Below, piece by piece: positions 17,939 through 27,636 of a stretch of DNA of 64,000 bases. The DNA lies in contig NZ_CP097253.1 of the NCBI RefSeq assembly GCF_023380025.1, positions 930,001 through 994,000 on the forward strand. The letters are read 5' to 3'. The notes beneath the pieces were generated by a model, which did not search any database, was not told where the DNA came from, and saw nothing but the letters and a program-made list of their open reading frames with translations. A program made the translations under genes and the position numbers. The DNA is from Sphingomonas glaciei. GTDB taxonomy: Bacteria > Pseudomonadota > Alphaproteobacteria > Sphingomonadales > Sphingomonadaceae. The number at the start of each line of letters is the position of its first letter. Within the stretch, counting starts at the first letter, position 1.

Positions 17939-19000
17939 CTAGTTTCTCGCCTGCTGCTTTATGGCTTCAAGGACATCGGCCCAGGCCACCAGCTTGAAGT
18001 TCTGGGCCGAAAGCGCATTCATCCCGTCCTGCGCGATGAACAGTCCGCCCGGATAATCAGCGCCAAAGTCGCCAAGCTGAAGCTCGATCCCATCGGTTTC
18101 TTCGGTCCCGCCCAGTCTGCCGGCGTTGATGCGGAAGCGGCCGAGCCAGCGCTCGTCGCCCAGGCTCCACACCGCATAGGCATTGTCGCCCTGGCTGGAG
18201 ACAACCAGAAAGCCGCCACCGCGCCCGTCAGGGGCAACCGCCACACCTTCGACATCCTCGACCAGCCTCTTGCCGTCGGCCGGAGCCACGAGGACTGGCG
18301 GTGTCGCTGCATCGGCTGCCAGATCGAAGCGCCACAGACCGCGCCCCTCTTCGGCGACGTAGAGCCGCTTGCGCCCTTCCTCGACCGCGCAGCCTTCGGA
18401 CTGGGTGGCGAGCTTCATTGTCCGGATGAGGGTCGCGCCTGGCTGTCCGGTGAGATCGAAGCGATACTGGCTTATGGTCCCGTCCTTCGCGACCATGAAG
18501 CCATGCAGCGCATCGTCGAGCGTGGCGAGGCAAATCCCATAGGCTTCCCCCCGACCGGCTGGTAGTGTTCCAAGCAATCGCAGCGTACCCGCGAGCGGAT
18601 CGAGCGTGAACAGCGCGAACTTGGCGTTGGCGAGGTCGTTCCGATCGCTTGCCACCACGACGATCTGGCGCGACCCGCCGACCATCACATCGGACTTGAG
18701 GTCGACATTGTTGACCCGCCCCGCGTCGATGAAGCTGCGGGTTGTGCCGGTCAGGCCATAGACGTAGAGCCCGGCCTTCTTGTCCGTGCCGACGATCAGG
18801 CTGGCGGCAGGATCGGCGGGATTGCGCCAGATGGCGGGATCGTCGGCGGCGTCCTCCGCCTCCGTCCCGACCGGCGCCGTTTCGCCCCGGGCAGCGACGC
18901 TGACCGCCGGGTCGGCATTGCCGATGCGAACCGCCACAGGCACTTCGGTGGCGGCACAACCGCTCAGGAGCAGCGCCGTCAGGATGATGAGCTGGCGCAT
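17939..19000 (-). CDS. Beta-propeller phytase (3-phytase), lipoprotein
   Basis: This 353-residue protein is a beta-propeller phytase, which removes phosphates from myo-inositol hexakisphosphate with calcium. The lipobox LLLSGC ends at C15, so it is lipid-anchored. DAADDPAIWRNPADPAAS, GTDKKAGLYVYGLTG, NNVDLKSDVMVGG and AVEEGRKRLYVAEEGRGLWR are the family's blade motifs, and EDVEGVAVAP and EETDGIELQ give the acidic calcium sites. The start ATG at 19000 overlaps the TonB receptor stop by one base, so the two are translationally coupled. Receptor-phytase pairs are known in sphingomonads and caulobacters. Confidence 0.92.
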   Translation of the reverse strand: MRQLIILTALLLSGCAATEVPVAVRIGNADPAVSVAARGETAPVGTEAEDAADDPAIWRNPADPAASLIVGTDKKAGLYVYGLTGTTRSFIDAGRVNNVDLKSDVMVGGSRQIVVVASDRNDLANAKFALFTLDPLAGTLRLLGTLPAGRGEAYGICLATLDDALHGFMVAKDGTISQYRFDLTGQPGATLIRTMKLATQSEGCAVEEGRKRLYVAEEGRGLWRFDLAADAATPPVLVAPADGKRLVEDVEGVAVAPDGRGGGFLVVSSQGDNAYAVWSLGDERWLGRFRINAGRLGGTEETDGIELQLGDFGADYPGGLFIAQDGMNALSAQNFKLVAWADVLEAIKQQARN

Positions 19001-21357
19001 CAGAAAGCGTACCTCGCGACGAGCTGGAATACGGGTCCGGCTTCTTCCGCTTCAAGCTCATATTCATCGAAGTCACGATTTGCCTGATCTTCGATGGTGG
19101 TGAACTTGTTGAACACCTCCTTCTTCTTGCCATTCAGGAGGTTCGATCCGACCGCTCGGATGGTCAGCTTTTCGAACAAGCGCTTCTCGACGAAGACCTC
19201 GAGATCGGCGCCATAGGTGGTGCGGATCTCTTCCCCGACGATCCGGTCAACCGCCGGCCCTTGCTTGCGGAAGGTCGCGCCGAAGGCAGCATCGAGGCGG
19301 CGGAGGTTCTGAATGAAGCCGAAGTTGTAGACGTATTTGGACTGACCGTTGAAGCGCCGCTTACCCGCGAAGTCGCGGATCGAGCTGTCGAGCAGCGACA
19401 GGTTGCCGAAGATGCCGGTGTCGCTGAGGCCGATGGCGGCGAGGCTGGCGGAAAGGTCGAACTCGATCCCCCATGCCTTGCCGCTGCCGCTGTTCTGCGG
19501 TTGCAGGACGAAGGTGCCTTCTCCTTCCGAGCCTTCGTTGCCGGTGTTGGCGACCTCGACCAGATTCTTCACGCGACGATAGAAGACGTTGACCCCGGCG
19601 ACGCCCGTGCGGCCGATCCGCCGTTCATAGCCAGCGTCGACGCCCCATGCGGTTTCGGGCTTCAGCAGCGGATTGCCGAGCAGGTCGTTGTCGCCAAGTT
19701 CAGCCTCGAGCAGCGCTGGTGTGATGAAGTTGAAGTTGGGACGACGGTTGGTCCGCGCTACCGACGCGGTGAGGCGGTCGCGCCCGGTCAGGTCGAACTT
19801 CATCGAGGCTGATGGCAGCCACAGGTCGAAATCATTGTCGAAGCGCTGGCCGCTATCAAGGTCGACGATCTTCACGTCCGTGCTTTCCCGCCGGACCCCG
19901 GCTTCCCAGCGCAGTGCGCCGGTCCGGCCCTCGACCAGGGCAAACAGGTCGCGGCGGTTTTCGTCGATCCGGTTCAGCCCGCCGGCGACGGCAAGCAAGG
20001 GATCGAAGGGCGTGACGAAGGCATCGGGGCTTTGCGTGAACTGGTCGTAGACCCGCGTTGCTGCCGCAAGGTTGAAGCGGTTGCGATCGGTCGCGATGTC
20101 GGTGTCGCGCCTCTTGTCCTGCGCATAGCCGCCGAACACGACATTGACCCCGCCGCCGATCGGCAGCTTGTGATCGAGCCCGAGGCTGAATTCCCGGTCG
20201 TCGATGTCGGTGAGCGTCAAGTCGCCGGTGAAGCGCGGCGGCGCGCGGTCGAAATCGATCTCGAACTCGGTCTCGCGGCTGTCCTGCTGAAAGCGGGCGG
20301 CGCCGAACCGCGCGGTGGTCGTGCCAGCGCTCCAGTCCTGCGCCAGCTTGGCCGCCAGCGAGTAGCTGTCCTGGTTGATGCTGTTCACATTGGCATTGTC
20401 GGTCAGCAGATTGCCATTCACCGGCGTGCGGACGGGACCGGTCCGGGCGGTCGGATCATCATATTCGAAGCTGCGCTCGGTCTCGGTCCGATCGGTATGG
20501 ACGTAAAAGCCGCTGAGCTCGGCGCGGGTGGCGCCCAAGTCGAGGCCGTAAGACGCGTTGACGTTATAATCGGTGCCATCGCGGGTGTCGCTCTGGTCCT
20601 CGCGATTATCGAAATCTTCGGTGCGGAAGGACGGATTATTCTCGGGCGAGTCGGAGAAACGAAGGCTCGACTTCTGCTTGGGATTGTAGCGCCCCTGGAT
20701 GTTGCCGCCGATCAGCAATCGGCCCGGTCCGACCGGGCTTCCGAAAACCGCGCCGACATTGGGTTTGACCTTGCCGTCGTCGAACAACAGCCCGCCGACG
20801 CGGGCGTAACCGCCGTCGAACTTGAACGCGTCGCGAAGAACGATGTTGAGCGTGCCGGCGACCGCATCGCCAGTCCGGCGGGCGCTGTTGGCACGAACGA
20901 TCTCGACCCGGTCAACCAGTTCGGCGGGAATGCGATCGAGGAAGAAGCTGCGGTCGACGTTGGCGCCGGGCACACGCTCGCCGTTGACTAGGATCTGCGT
21001 ATAGCCGGGGTCGAGACCGCGGAGCCGTGCGCCATCGCTCTCGAGGACGTCGGACAGGAAGGTGACAGACGGAACGCGCTTCAACGCATCGCCGATGGTC
21101 AGCGGCTCGAAGCGCTGGAAATAGTCTGTGTCGTAGACGAGGACCGGCTCGGCCGCTTCGCTGCGGTTACGATAACCGATGTTGGCCTGCACCACGATTT
21201 CCTGCGCTGTGCGCAGCTGCTCGTCTTCGGCAGTGTCGCCGGCAGCGACGCTCTCGATCGGCGTGGCGGGAGCGCGCTCGCTTTGCGCCATCGCCGGAAC
21301 AGCCGTAAGCGACAGCAGCGACACTCCAGCAAAAGCGCTGGCACGAACCAGTTTCAT
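19000..21357 (-). CDS. TonB-dependent receptor of the phytase operon
   Basis: This is a 785-residue outer-membrane receptor with signal peptide (MKLVRASAFAGVSLLSLTAV, cleaved after AMA). The plug has VVQANIGYRNRSEAAEP, LRGLDPGYTQILVNGERVPG and IVRANSARRTGDAVAGTLNI, and the barrel ends in FQLVARYAF. It leads a coupled operon with a beta-propeller phytase and a PhoX phosphatase, so uptake of phytate, lower inositol phosphates or another phosphorylated ligand is a reasonable inference. GGGGGG precedes the ATG at 21357 as a ribosome site. No Pho-box-like repeat was identified upstream. Confidence 0.9.
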   Translation of the reverse strand: MKLVRASAFAGVSLLSLTAVPAMAQSERAPATPIESVAAGDTAEDEQLRTAQEIVVQANIGYRNRSEAAEPVLVYDTDYFQRFEPLTIGDALKRVPSVTFLSDVLESDGARLRGLDPGYTQILVNGERVPGANVDRSFFLDRIPAELVDRVEIVRANSARRTGDAVAGTLNIVLRDAFKFDGGYARVGGLLFDDGKVKPNVGAVFGSPVGPGRLLIGGNIQGRYNPKQKSSLRFSDSPENNPSFRTEDFDNREDQSDTRDGTDYNVNASYGLDLGATRAELSGFYVHTDRTETERSFEYDDPTARTGPVRTPVNGNLLTDNANVNSINQDSYSLAAKLAQDWSAGTTTARFGAARFQQDSRETEFEIDFDRAPPRFTGDLTLTDIDDREFSLGLDHKLPIGGGVNVVFGGYAQDKRRDTDIATDRNRFNLAAATRVYDQFTQSPDAFVTPFDPLLAVAGGLNRIDENRRDLFALVEGRTGALRWEAGVRRESTDVKIVDLDSGQRFDNDFDLWLPSASMKFDLTGRDRLTASVARTNRRPNFNFITPALLEAELGDNDLLGNPLLKPETAWGVDAGYERRIGRTGVAGVNVFYRRVKNLVEVANTGNEGSEGEGTFVLQPQNSGSGKAWGIEFDLSASLAAIGLSDTGIFGNLSLLDSSIRDFAGKRRFNGQSKYVYNFGFIQNLRRLDAAFGATFRKQGPAVDRIVGEEIRTTYGADLEVFVEKRLFEKLTIRAVGSNLLNGKKKEVFNKFTTIEDQANRDFDEYELEAEEAGPVFQLVARYAF

Positions 21358-21558
21358 TCTAGATACCCCCCGGGAAGACTTCGTTGCGCTAGCGGGGGGC
21401 AGAGACTCTGCTGCGACGGCTTTGCGACGTGCCTATTGCACCTGCACGACGCATTGGTGACTGGGTCCGACTGAAGCCGTCTTGCTGGGCTGGGCGACCT
21501 CATGGTGATTTCCGCTTCACCCGCGAGCTAGAGTAGCAGGCTAGCGCTACCAAAATCC

Positions 21559-21574
21559 ATCGGCTAATACCGAT
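21559..21574 (+). promoter_or_regulatory. Inverted repeat at the arsR start, possible ArsR operator
   Basis: ATCGG and CCGAT form 5-bp arms around CTAATA, ending two bases before the arsR ATG. The site lies where an autorepressor would block transcription. No Shine-Dalgarno sequence fits between it and the ATG, so the mRNA may be leaderless. Confidence 0.4.
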
Positions 21575-21576
21575 TA

Positions 21577-21906
21577 ATGACGACCGAAGATGCTTTGATC
21601 GCGCTAGCGGCGCTATCGAATCCTACCCGGCTTGAAACATTCCGGCTCCTCATACGACATGAATCCGCCGGGCTTGCGACAGGCGAAGTCGTGAGCCGAT
21701 TGGGTATGACCCAAAGCACCTTCTCCACTCATCTTGCGGTGCTAGCGAAAGCCAGGCTGGTGCGAGCTGAAAAGCAGGGCCGCAATCAGGTACAGCATGC
21801 CGAGATCGATACGCTTCGCGAGCTAATGCTTTTCCTGGCCAAGGATTGCTGCCGCGGCAGCCCGCAACTCTGTGCGCCGCTGATCGCCGAACTCACCTGC
21901 TGCTGA
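21577..21906 (+). CDS. arsR: ArsR-family arsenic-responsive repressor
   Basis: This 109-residue winged-helix repressor has the ArsR core LAALSNPTRLETFRLLIRHE and recognition region SRLGMTQSTFSTHLAVLAKA, with normal family length. Two cysteine groups near the C terminus (KDCCRGSPQLC and ELTCC at the very end) are likely arsenite-binding thiols, placed as in C-terminal-site ArsR variants. It is first in arsR-arsC-acr3-arsH, so it should repress the operon until arsenite binds. The ATG at 21577 has no obvious ribosome site; translation may be leaderless. Confidence 0.88.
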   Translation: MTTEDALIALAALSNPTRLETFRLLIRHESAGLATGEVVSRLGMTQSTFSTHLAVLAKARLVRAEKQGRNQVQHAEIDTLRELMLFLAKDCCRGSPQLCAPLIAELTCC

Positions 21907-21917
21907 CGGAAACGCTC

Positions 21918-22343
21918 ATGACCGACATCGTGATCTACCATAATCCTGCCTGCGGCACGTCGCGCAATGTGCTGGCAATGATCCGCAACTCCGGCGTCGA
22001 GCCCCACGTCGTCGAGTATCTGAAGACCCCACCGGCGCGAGCATTGCTCGTCAAGTTGATCAATCGGGCCGGTATGAGACCACGCGACCTGCTGCGGGAG
22101 AAGGGCACCCCTTTCGCTGAGCTTGGACTGCAGGACGCCAGTCTCTCTGACGAGGCGCTGATCAACGCAATGATCGAGCACCCGATACTGATCAATCGGC
22201 CTCTGGTGGTAACGCCTTTGGGAGTGAAACTCTGCCGCCCATCCGAGGCGGTCCTCGATATCTTGCCCAATGCTCAAGGCGGCGCCTTCACCAAGGAGGA
22301 TGGCGAGCAGGTAGTCGATGATGCTGGCCAGAAGCTGAGCTGA
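21918..22343 (+). CDS. arsC: Arsenate reductase ArsC (glutaredoxin-linked type)
   Basis: This 141-residue cytosolic reductase converts arsenate to arsenite so that the efflux pump can export it. The catalytic loop [17 protein letters not shown] carries the single active cysteine of the thioredoxin-fold ArsC family, and [10 protein letters not shown] supplies the conserved arginine. The start at 21918 lies 11 bp after arsR. The stop overlaps the acr3 start by one base (TGATG). Confidence 0.92.
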   Translation: MTDIVIYHNPACGTSRNVLAMIRNSGVEPHVVEYLKTPPARALLVKLINRAGMRPRDLLREKGTPFAELGLQDASLSDEALINAMIEHPILINRPLVVTPLGVKLCRPSEAVLDILPNAQGGAFTKEDGEQVVDDAGQKLS

Positions 22344-23404
22344 TGGAGCAGCTTTCTCGCCCTGAGCGGCTTGGATTCCTCGATCGCTGGCTCACACTAT
22401 GGATCGTCGCCGCGATGGCCTTGGGCCTGGTGCTCGGCAGCGTCTTCCCGGGCCTGCCATCGGCGCTGAATGACCTATCGATTGGGTCGACCAACGTGCC
22501 GATCGCGATCGGCCTCATCATGATGATGTACCCGCCGCTGGCACGCGTACGCTACGAAGATCTACCAAAGGTGTTTGCGGACAAGCGCGTGCTTGCCCTT
22601 TCGCTGGTCCAGAATTGGCTGATTGGCCCGACCCTGATGTTCGTGCTGGCCGTCATCTTCCTGCGAGACAGCCCTGAGTACATGACCGGCGTCATTCTGA
22701 TCGGCCTGGCGCGATGTATCGCCATGGTGCTGGTCTGGAACCAGCTTGCCCAGGGCGACAACCAATACGTCGCCGGCCTGGTGGCCTTCAATTCCGTCTT
22801 CCAGATCGTCTTCTTCAGCGCTTACGCTTGGCTGTTCCTTAGCTTCCTTCCACCGCTGTTCGGACTAGAAGGAAGCATCATCGACGTGAGCTTCTGGACG
22901 ATCGCCCAGGCGGTACTGATCTACCTTGGACTACCGTTCTTGGCAGGCTTCCTCACGCGTCGCCTACTCGTCGCACAAAAGGGGGCGGACTGGTACGAGG
23001 TCCTCTTCCTGCCAAGAATCGGCCCGATCACGTTGGCTGCGCTGCTCTTCACGATCGTCGCCATGTTCACGTTGAAGGGCGGTGACGTGGTGCGCTTGCC
23101 GCTCGATGCCGTGCGGATCGCTATTCCGCTCACCATCTACTTCGTGGTGCAGTTCCTGATCAGCTTCTTCATGGGCAAGCTGATCGACGCGGACTACCCG
23201 CGCACCACGGCAATCGCCTTCACTGCCTCTGGCAACAACTTCGAGCTTGCGATCGCGGTCGCCATTGCTGCGTTTGGCTTGGCATCGCCTGTCGCGTTCG
23301 CAGCCGTGATCGGGCCGCTGGTGGAGGTGCCTGTCCTTATCCTGCTCGTCCACGTGGCCCTTCGGCTTGGACGCCGCTGGTTTCCTTCGACCGCGCCGGC
23401 CTAA
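22343..23404 (+). CDS. acr3: Arsenite efflux transporter, ACR3 type
   Basis: This 353-residue inner-membrane protein has about ten membrane helices and fits the ACR3 (BASS superfamily) arsenite exporters, not the unrelated ArsB. Diagnostic motifs are [20 protein letters not shown], the conserved membrane cysteine in [14 protein letters not shown], and [19 protein letters not shown]. The ATG overlaps the arsC stop, so the reductase and pump are translated together. The gene is often also called arsB in annotation. Confidence 0.93.
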   Translation: MEQLSRPERLGFLDRWLTLWIVAAMALGLVLGSVFPGLPSALNDLSIGSTNVPIAIGLIMMMYPPLARVRYEDLPKVFADKRVLALSLVQNWLIGPTLMFVLAVIFLRDSPEYMTGVILIGLARCIAMVLVWNQLAQGDNQYVAGLVAFNSVFQIVFFSAYAWLFLSFLPPLFGLEGSIIDVSFWTIAQAVLIYLGLPFLAGFLTRRLLVAQKGADWYEVLFLPRIGPITLAALLFTIVAMFTLKGGDVVRLPLDAVRIAIPLTIYFVVQFLISFFMGKLIDADYPRTTAIAFTASGNNFELAIAVAIAAFGLASPVAFAAVIGPLVEVPVLILLVHVALRLGRRWFPSTAPA

Positions 23405-23413
23405 GGACATCGA

Positions 23414-24157
23414 ATGCCGCTTCGCACCCTTGCCGATGCCGACCATCTGCCCGCACTCGAGCGGGCCTACATCTTCGATCAACCCGCGATTGGTTTGGGA
23501 CCAAGCGACGCGCCGCCGCGCATCCTCTTGCTTTATGGGTCGCTGCGAGAGCGATCATACTCGCGCCTGTGCGTAGAAGAGGCGGCGCGCCTGCTGCAGT
23601 TGTTTGGCTGCGAAACGCGGATATTTGATCCGTCGACGCTGCCGTTGCCCGACCAGGTTGTCAGTGACGATCACCCCGCCGTCGATGAGCTTCGCGAGCT
23701 GTCGCTCTGGTCGGAGGGACACGTCTGGTGCAGCCCCGAGCGCCACGGCCAGATTACCGGCGTGATGAAGGCGCAGATTGACCACCTTCCGCTCTCCATG
23801 GCCGGAATGCGACCGACGCAAGGCAGAACACTGGCTGTTATGCAGGTGTCGGCCGGGTCGCAATCGTTCAACAGCGTCAACACCTTGCGCATCCTAGGCA
23901 GGTGGATGCGCATGTTCACCATCCCGAACCAGTCGTCGGTCGCCAAGGCTTTCAACGAGTTCGACGAGGGCGGCCGGATGAAGCCGTCGAGCTATTACGA
24001 GCGGATCGTAGATGTCATGGAGGAACTGGTGCGCTTCACCGTTCTGATGCGCCCGCATGCAGTCCAACTCGTCGATCGCTATTCCGAGCGCAAGGCGGCC
24101 GGCGTACCTCTCGACAGAGGGCAAGACCTGTCGAGCATCGCACTTGACGGCCGCTAA
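23414..24157 (+). CDS. arsH: ArsH, NADPH-dependent FMN reductase
   Basis: This 247-residue flavoprotein belongs to the ArsH branch of the FMN reductases, which can oxidise trivalent organoarsenicals and reduce quinones. Landmarks are the flavin loop [37 protein letters not shown], and [19 protein letters not shown]. It is nine bases past acr3 and the last gene of the operon. Length and order are as usual for arsH. Confidence 0.92.
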   Translation: MPLRTLADADHLPALERAYIFDQPAIGLGPSDAPPRILLLYGSLRERSYSRLCVEEAARLLQLFGCETRIFDPSTLPLPDQVVSDDHPAVDELRELSLWSEGHVWCSPERHGQITGVMKAQIDHLPLSMAGMRPTQGRTLAVMQVSAGSQSFNSVNTLRILGRWMRMFTIPNQSSVAKAFNEFDEGGRMKPSSYYERIVDVMEELVRFTVLMRPHAVQLVDRYSERKAAGVPLDRGQDLSSIALDGR

Positions 24158-24372
24158 CGGGTGCTTGTGGCGTATCTCTGAATGACTGGCTTGGGCGCCG
24201 AGCCGACGCGCCGAACCTATGAACAAGCGTCTGCTATCCGCCTCGGCCCACCGAAAGCAGTCGGTCCACTAACCACCAAGAACATACATTCATCGTCGCC
24301 GCGCAAGCCAGCGACAGCCGTCCTCAGGTTGATTGATGACACGGGCATGCGCGATTGACGGTCGGGAAGGTT

Positions 24373-25398
24373 TTAGGCCCTTAGCGCCTCTTGGATAGAG
24401 ACAAGGCGCCGCTTCTGCTCGTCCCAGAGCACCAGCCGTACGGCGGCAAAGCTCTCCCGAACACTCACTCGGCTGACAGCAGCAAGCGCCGGAATGTCCC
24501 GCAGAACTTCGGGCAGCCGATAGTAGGGGATGCGGCTGGCGAGGTGGTGAACATGATGAACGCCGATATTGGCGCTGAACCAGCGCAGTAGCGGTGGCAA
24601 GGCGTAGTGCGAACTGCCGTAGAGCGCCGCCTCGTGGAATGCCCACTTGGGACTGCGCTCCCAGTGCGTCTGCTCAAACTGATGCTGCACGTAGAAGAAC
24701 CACACGCCGAGCGAAGCCGCCACCAGCGTGATCGGGATGTGCACCAGCAGGAAGATCTTGAGGCCCATAAGCCAAATGAGCACGCCGCCAACCAAGGCGA
24801 TGCTGGTGTTTGTGCCAAGGGTGCTCAGCCACGGCCTCCAGCCATTCTTCATCATCCCAATCGGGAGCCGATGGCGAAGCAGAAACAGGTATGCCGGGCC
24901 GAGGCCGAAAAGAACGACCGGGTGGCGATAAAGACGGTAACGAAAACGGCCCACTCGACCGAGCGCCCTGTATTCTGAGACTGTCAGCGTATCGATGTCA
25001 CCAACGCCGCGCTGGTCCAGATTGCCGGTACTTGCGTGATGCAAGGCATGCGAACGCCGCCAATAATCATAGGGCGTTAGCGTCAGCACCCCCAGGACCC
25101 GGCCGAGCCAGTCATTGCTTTTCTGGCGCGAGAAAAAGGCGCCATGCCCACAATCATGCTGGATCAGGAAAAGCCTGAGCAGAAAGCCGCCAGCCGGAAT
25201 GGTCAGCAGCAAACCCGCCGTGTACCCGGCACTGAGGATGGCCCAGGTCGCGGTCCAGAGCAGCACGAACGGCAAGGCCGTGATCGCAAGTTCGGTCAGA
25301 CTGCGCCCCGGGCGGGGCTTCCGATACGGAGCTACCTGCTGGAGCAAAGCGCGCGGATTGAGGTCCGGCCTTGGAACGGATGAAAGATGCAAAATCAT
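24373..25398 (-). CDS. Membrane fatty-acid desaturase
   Basis: This 341-residue integral membrane desaturase introduces double bonds into acyl chains, a common way to keep membranes fluid in the cold. The three histidine clusters that hold the di-iron centre are present: HDCGHGAFF, HALHH in RRSHALHHASTGNLD, and HHVHHLASRIPYYRLPE. Membrane segments lie between them. It follows the arsenic operon on the opposite strand and is read toward it; no partner reductase or ferredoxin is visible. The position of the double bond cannot be told; omega-6-like families are nearest. Confidence 0.88.
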   Translation of the reverse strand: MILHLSSVPRPDLNPRALLQQVAPYRKPRPGRSLTELAITALPFVLLWTATWAILSAGYTAGLLLTIPAGGFLLRLFLIQHDCGHGAFFSRQKSNDWLGRVLGVLTLTPYDYWRRSHALHHASTGNLDQRGVGDIDTLTVSEYRALGRVGRFRYRLYRHPVVLFGLGPAYLFLLRHRLPIGMMKNGWRPWLSTLGTNTSIALVGGVLIWLMGLKIFLLVHIPITLVAASLGVWFFYVQHQFEQTHWERSPKWAFHEAALYGSSHYALPPLLRWFSANIGVHHVHHLASRIPYYRLPEVLRDIPALAAVSRVSVRESFAAVRLVLWDEQKRRLVSIQEALRA

Positions 25399-25891
25399 AC
25401 CTTTAGGGGGATGCTCACAGCTGAACGTTGGACGGGCTCGTTGGCTGCATGAGCAAGCCGCGTCGCCGGACCCCGCAAGGAAGTCAGCGCTCGGCCCGTA
25501 TCAATTCCGCAGGCTACGCGGTGGCCTCCCAGAGCACAGTTCCAGAAGCGGCCATCAGTTTGCAAGGTCTTGCACCTGGATGGATGCTCAGCCGTTAGAG
25601 GCCTCGCACGAGCGAATGTCTGGTATTTGCCTCTACCGATCCAAAAGCAGACGGTCCGGTTCGCGCCAGCAACAGACTTCGGGTGAGCCGGCCTGAGTGG
25701 CGGCGAGTGGCCGGAAGCAGACAGTCTGCAATTGGTTGCGATCCAGCCATTGCCAACCCTGCTTTAGGCCCTCCTCAGTGCGCAGCCTTCAGCTTTCGTG
25801 ACGGAACTGTCTTCGTTCGCCCGGCATTGGCAATCTGGCATGCTCTTACCGCCAGAGTTCAGAGCAAAGGCAATATTCGGAAGGGCCGACC
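25399..25891. other. Gene-free stretch between the desaturase and the respiratory block
   Basis: No open frame has recognisable motifs. It must hold the promoters of the divergent desaturase and DUF2231 genes. It contains two copies of the degenerate GGAAGCAGACxGTC motif (25641-25665 and 25708-25740). Confidence 0.4.
25708..25740. repeat. Dispersed intergenic motif (copy 2)
   Basis: Reads TGGCCGGAAGCAGACAGTCT followed by GCAATTGGTTGCG. It is close to the copy at 34398-34436 (CTGGCCGGAAGCAGAAAGTC) and weaker copies at 25641-25665 and 24248-24270. Confidence 0.4.
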
Positions 25892-26317
25892 TTGGAACAG
25901 AGTACCTACGCCACCCGCCCCATCCACCCGGTGCACGCGGCTCTCCTCGCCGGCGCGCTGCCGCTGTTCCTTGGAGCAATGATCGCAGACTGGGCCTATT
26001 CCAGAAGCTATCAAGTGCAGTGGATCAACTTTGCGGCCTGGCTCAATGCAGGGGCAATGGTGTTTGCCGGCGCAGCCCTGTTGTGGGCTGTCGTTGACTT
26101 CTTCCGTGGTGACCGTCGTCGCGACCGGAGCGCCGCGCTCTACCTGCTGGTGCTGATCGCTACCTTTGTCATCGGCTTTATCGCAGCATTGATCCACGCC
26201 AAGGATGCCTGGGCGACGATGCCAGCCGGACTGGTCCTGTCGCTGATCACCTTCGTCCTCGCGCTGACCTCGGTCTGGCTCGGCTTCGCCAGTTTTCGCT
26301 CGGGAGTTGGCCGATGA
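25892..26317 (+). CDS. DUF2231-type membrane protein
   Basis: This 141-residue protein, from a TTG start, has four membrane helices and the DUF2231 opening RPIHPVHAALLAGALPLFLG with its conserved His-Pro. The last helix ends in LTSVWLGFASFRSG. The stop overlaps the next gene's ATG by four bases, so it is coupled to a secreted sugar dehydrogenase. DUF2231 proteins often sit beside respiratory or heme genes, and the conserved histidine could bind heme, but no function is established. Confidence 0.7.
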   Translation: MEQSTYATRPIHPVHAALLAGALPLFLGAMIADWAYSRSYQVQWINFAAWLNAGAMVFAGAALLWAVVDFFRGDRRRDRSAALYLLVLIATFVIGFIAALIHAKDAWATMPAGLVLSLITFVLALTSVWLGFASFRSGVGR

Positions 26318-27636
26318 GAGCCGTCAATCTGTTCGCCACCGCTACCCTGACCATCATCCTTGCCGGATGTGGCGGTGATCCCGAGGCCCGGCAGTTCGGA
26401 CCCAATCCGACCCTGCCTGACAAGCAGCGCGGCCTCCTTCCTAGCATGACCATCGCCGATCCGGCTGGCTGGGGTGATCGCCGCCCGGCCGTGCCAGAGG
26501 GCTTCACGATCACGCCGATCGCAACCGACCTGATGATCCCACGTCAAACGCTGGTGCTTCCAAACGGGGACATCCTCGTTGCCGAAGGCAAAGGCGGCGG
26601 AGAGGCACCAGCAATGCGCCCCAAGGACTTCATTGCTGGCTACTTCATGGGCACGGGGACGAGCAGCATTAAGAGCGGAGACCGGCTTACCCTGCTTCGT
26701 GACGCGAATGGCGACGGGACTTACGAAGGTCGCACGGTCTTCGCCGACAAGCTGAACGCGCCTTACGGGCTCGCGCTGGTCGGCAACCAGATCTACGTCG
26801 CCAACCAGGACGCGCTGGTTCGCTTCGCCTATGCGCCGGGGCAAACCAAGGCCAATGGAGCTCCGGTCACGGTTGCGGCGCTACCCGCCGCCATCAATCA
26901 TCACTGGACCAAGTCGCTGACCGCCAGCCCGGATGGGCGCTTCCTGTACGTCGGCGTCGGTTCCAACAGCAACGTCGGCGAGCGCGGAATGGCGGTCGAA
27001 GAGGACCGCGCCACAATTCTGCAGGTCGACGCCCAGACCGGCGCTACCAGGCCCTATGCGACGGGTATCCGCAATCCGACTGCGCTCACGTTCCAGCCTG
27101 GTACCGGGCGGCTCTGGGCCGTCGTCAACGAGCGCGACGAACTGGGGCCGAACCTTGTGCCGGATTATCTGACGTCGGTCCGTGAAGGCGCCTTCTACGG
27201 CTGGCCATATGCCTATTGGGGCGCCAACCCGGATCGTCGCGTCCGCCCGTTCAAGGAGGAAATGGTCGCGCGAACGATCAAACCGGACTATTCGCTCGGT
27301 TCCCACCATGCGCCGCTTGGCGTGGCATTCTCGACGGCTGCCATGGGACCGCGTTTCTCGGAGGGCACGTTCATTGGCGAGCATGGCAGCTGGAACCGCG
27401 ATACGCCGGTCGGCTACCGGGTGTCGTTCGTCCCATTTCGCAACGGATGGCCGGTCGGGGAGCCGATTCCCTTCGTCACCGACTTCCAGGTTGATGGCAA
27501 GACGTTTGGCCGACCGGTTGGCGTGACGGTGGATCCCAGGGGAGCCCTGATCGTGGCCGATGACCTGTCCAACACCATCTGGCGCGTCACGCCTTCTCAG
27601 AAGGTGGTATCAGCGCTGGCCCGCCAAACGCGGTGA
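26314..27636 (+). CDS. PQQ-type sugar (sorbosone) dehydrogenase, lipoprotein
   Basis: This 440-residue protein starts MRAVNLFATATLTIILAGC, a lipobox ending in C19, so it is membrane-anchored in the periplasm. The body is a six-bladed propeller of the soluble aldose / L-sorbosone dehydrogenase family: VLPNGDILVAEGKGGG, LNAPYGLALVGNQIYVANQD, HHWTKSLTASPDGRFLYVGV, TGIRNPTALTFQPGTGRLWA and GEHGSWNR. These enzymes oxidise sugars with PQQ and pass electrons to cytochrome c. Coupling to DUF2231 and CtaG genes, then cytochromes and an oxidase, supports that role here. PQQ use and sugar identity are inferred. Confidence 0.82.
   Translation: MRAVNLFATATLTIILAGCGGDPEARQFGPNPTLPDKQRGLLPSMTIADPAGWGDRRPAVPEGFTITPIATDLMIPRQTLVLPNGDILVAEGKGGGEAPAMRPKDFIAGYFMGTGTSSIKSGDRLTLLRDANGDGTYEGRTVFADKLNAPYGLALVGNQIYVANQDALVRFAYAPGQTKANGAPVTVAALPAAINHHWTKSLTASPDGRFLYVGVGSNSNVGERGMAVEEDRATILQVDAQTGATRPYATGIRNPTALTFQPGTGRLWAVVNERDELGPNLVPDYLTSVREGAFYGWPYAYWGANPDRRVRPFKEEMVARTIKPDYSLGSHHAPLGVAFSTAAMGPRFSEGTFIGEHGSWNRDTPVGYRVSFVPFRNGWPVGEPIPFVTDFQVDGKTFGRPVGVTVDPRGALIVADDLSNTIWRVTPSQKVVSALARQTR

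Noticed and set aside
16702..17997. 431-residue plus-strand frame opposite PhoX
   Set aside because: No motif, no ribosome site. PhoX motifs on the minus strand are unambiguous.
21358..21480. Pho box upstream of the phytase receptor operon
   Set aside because: No CTGTCA-type direct repeats were identified in the promoter stretch.
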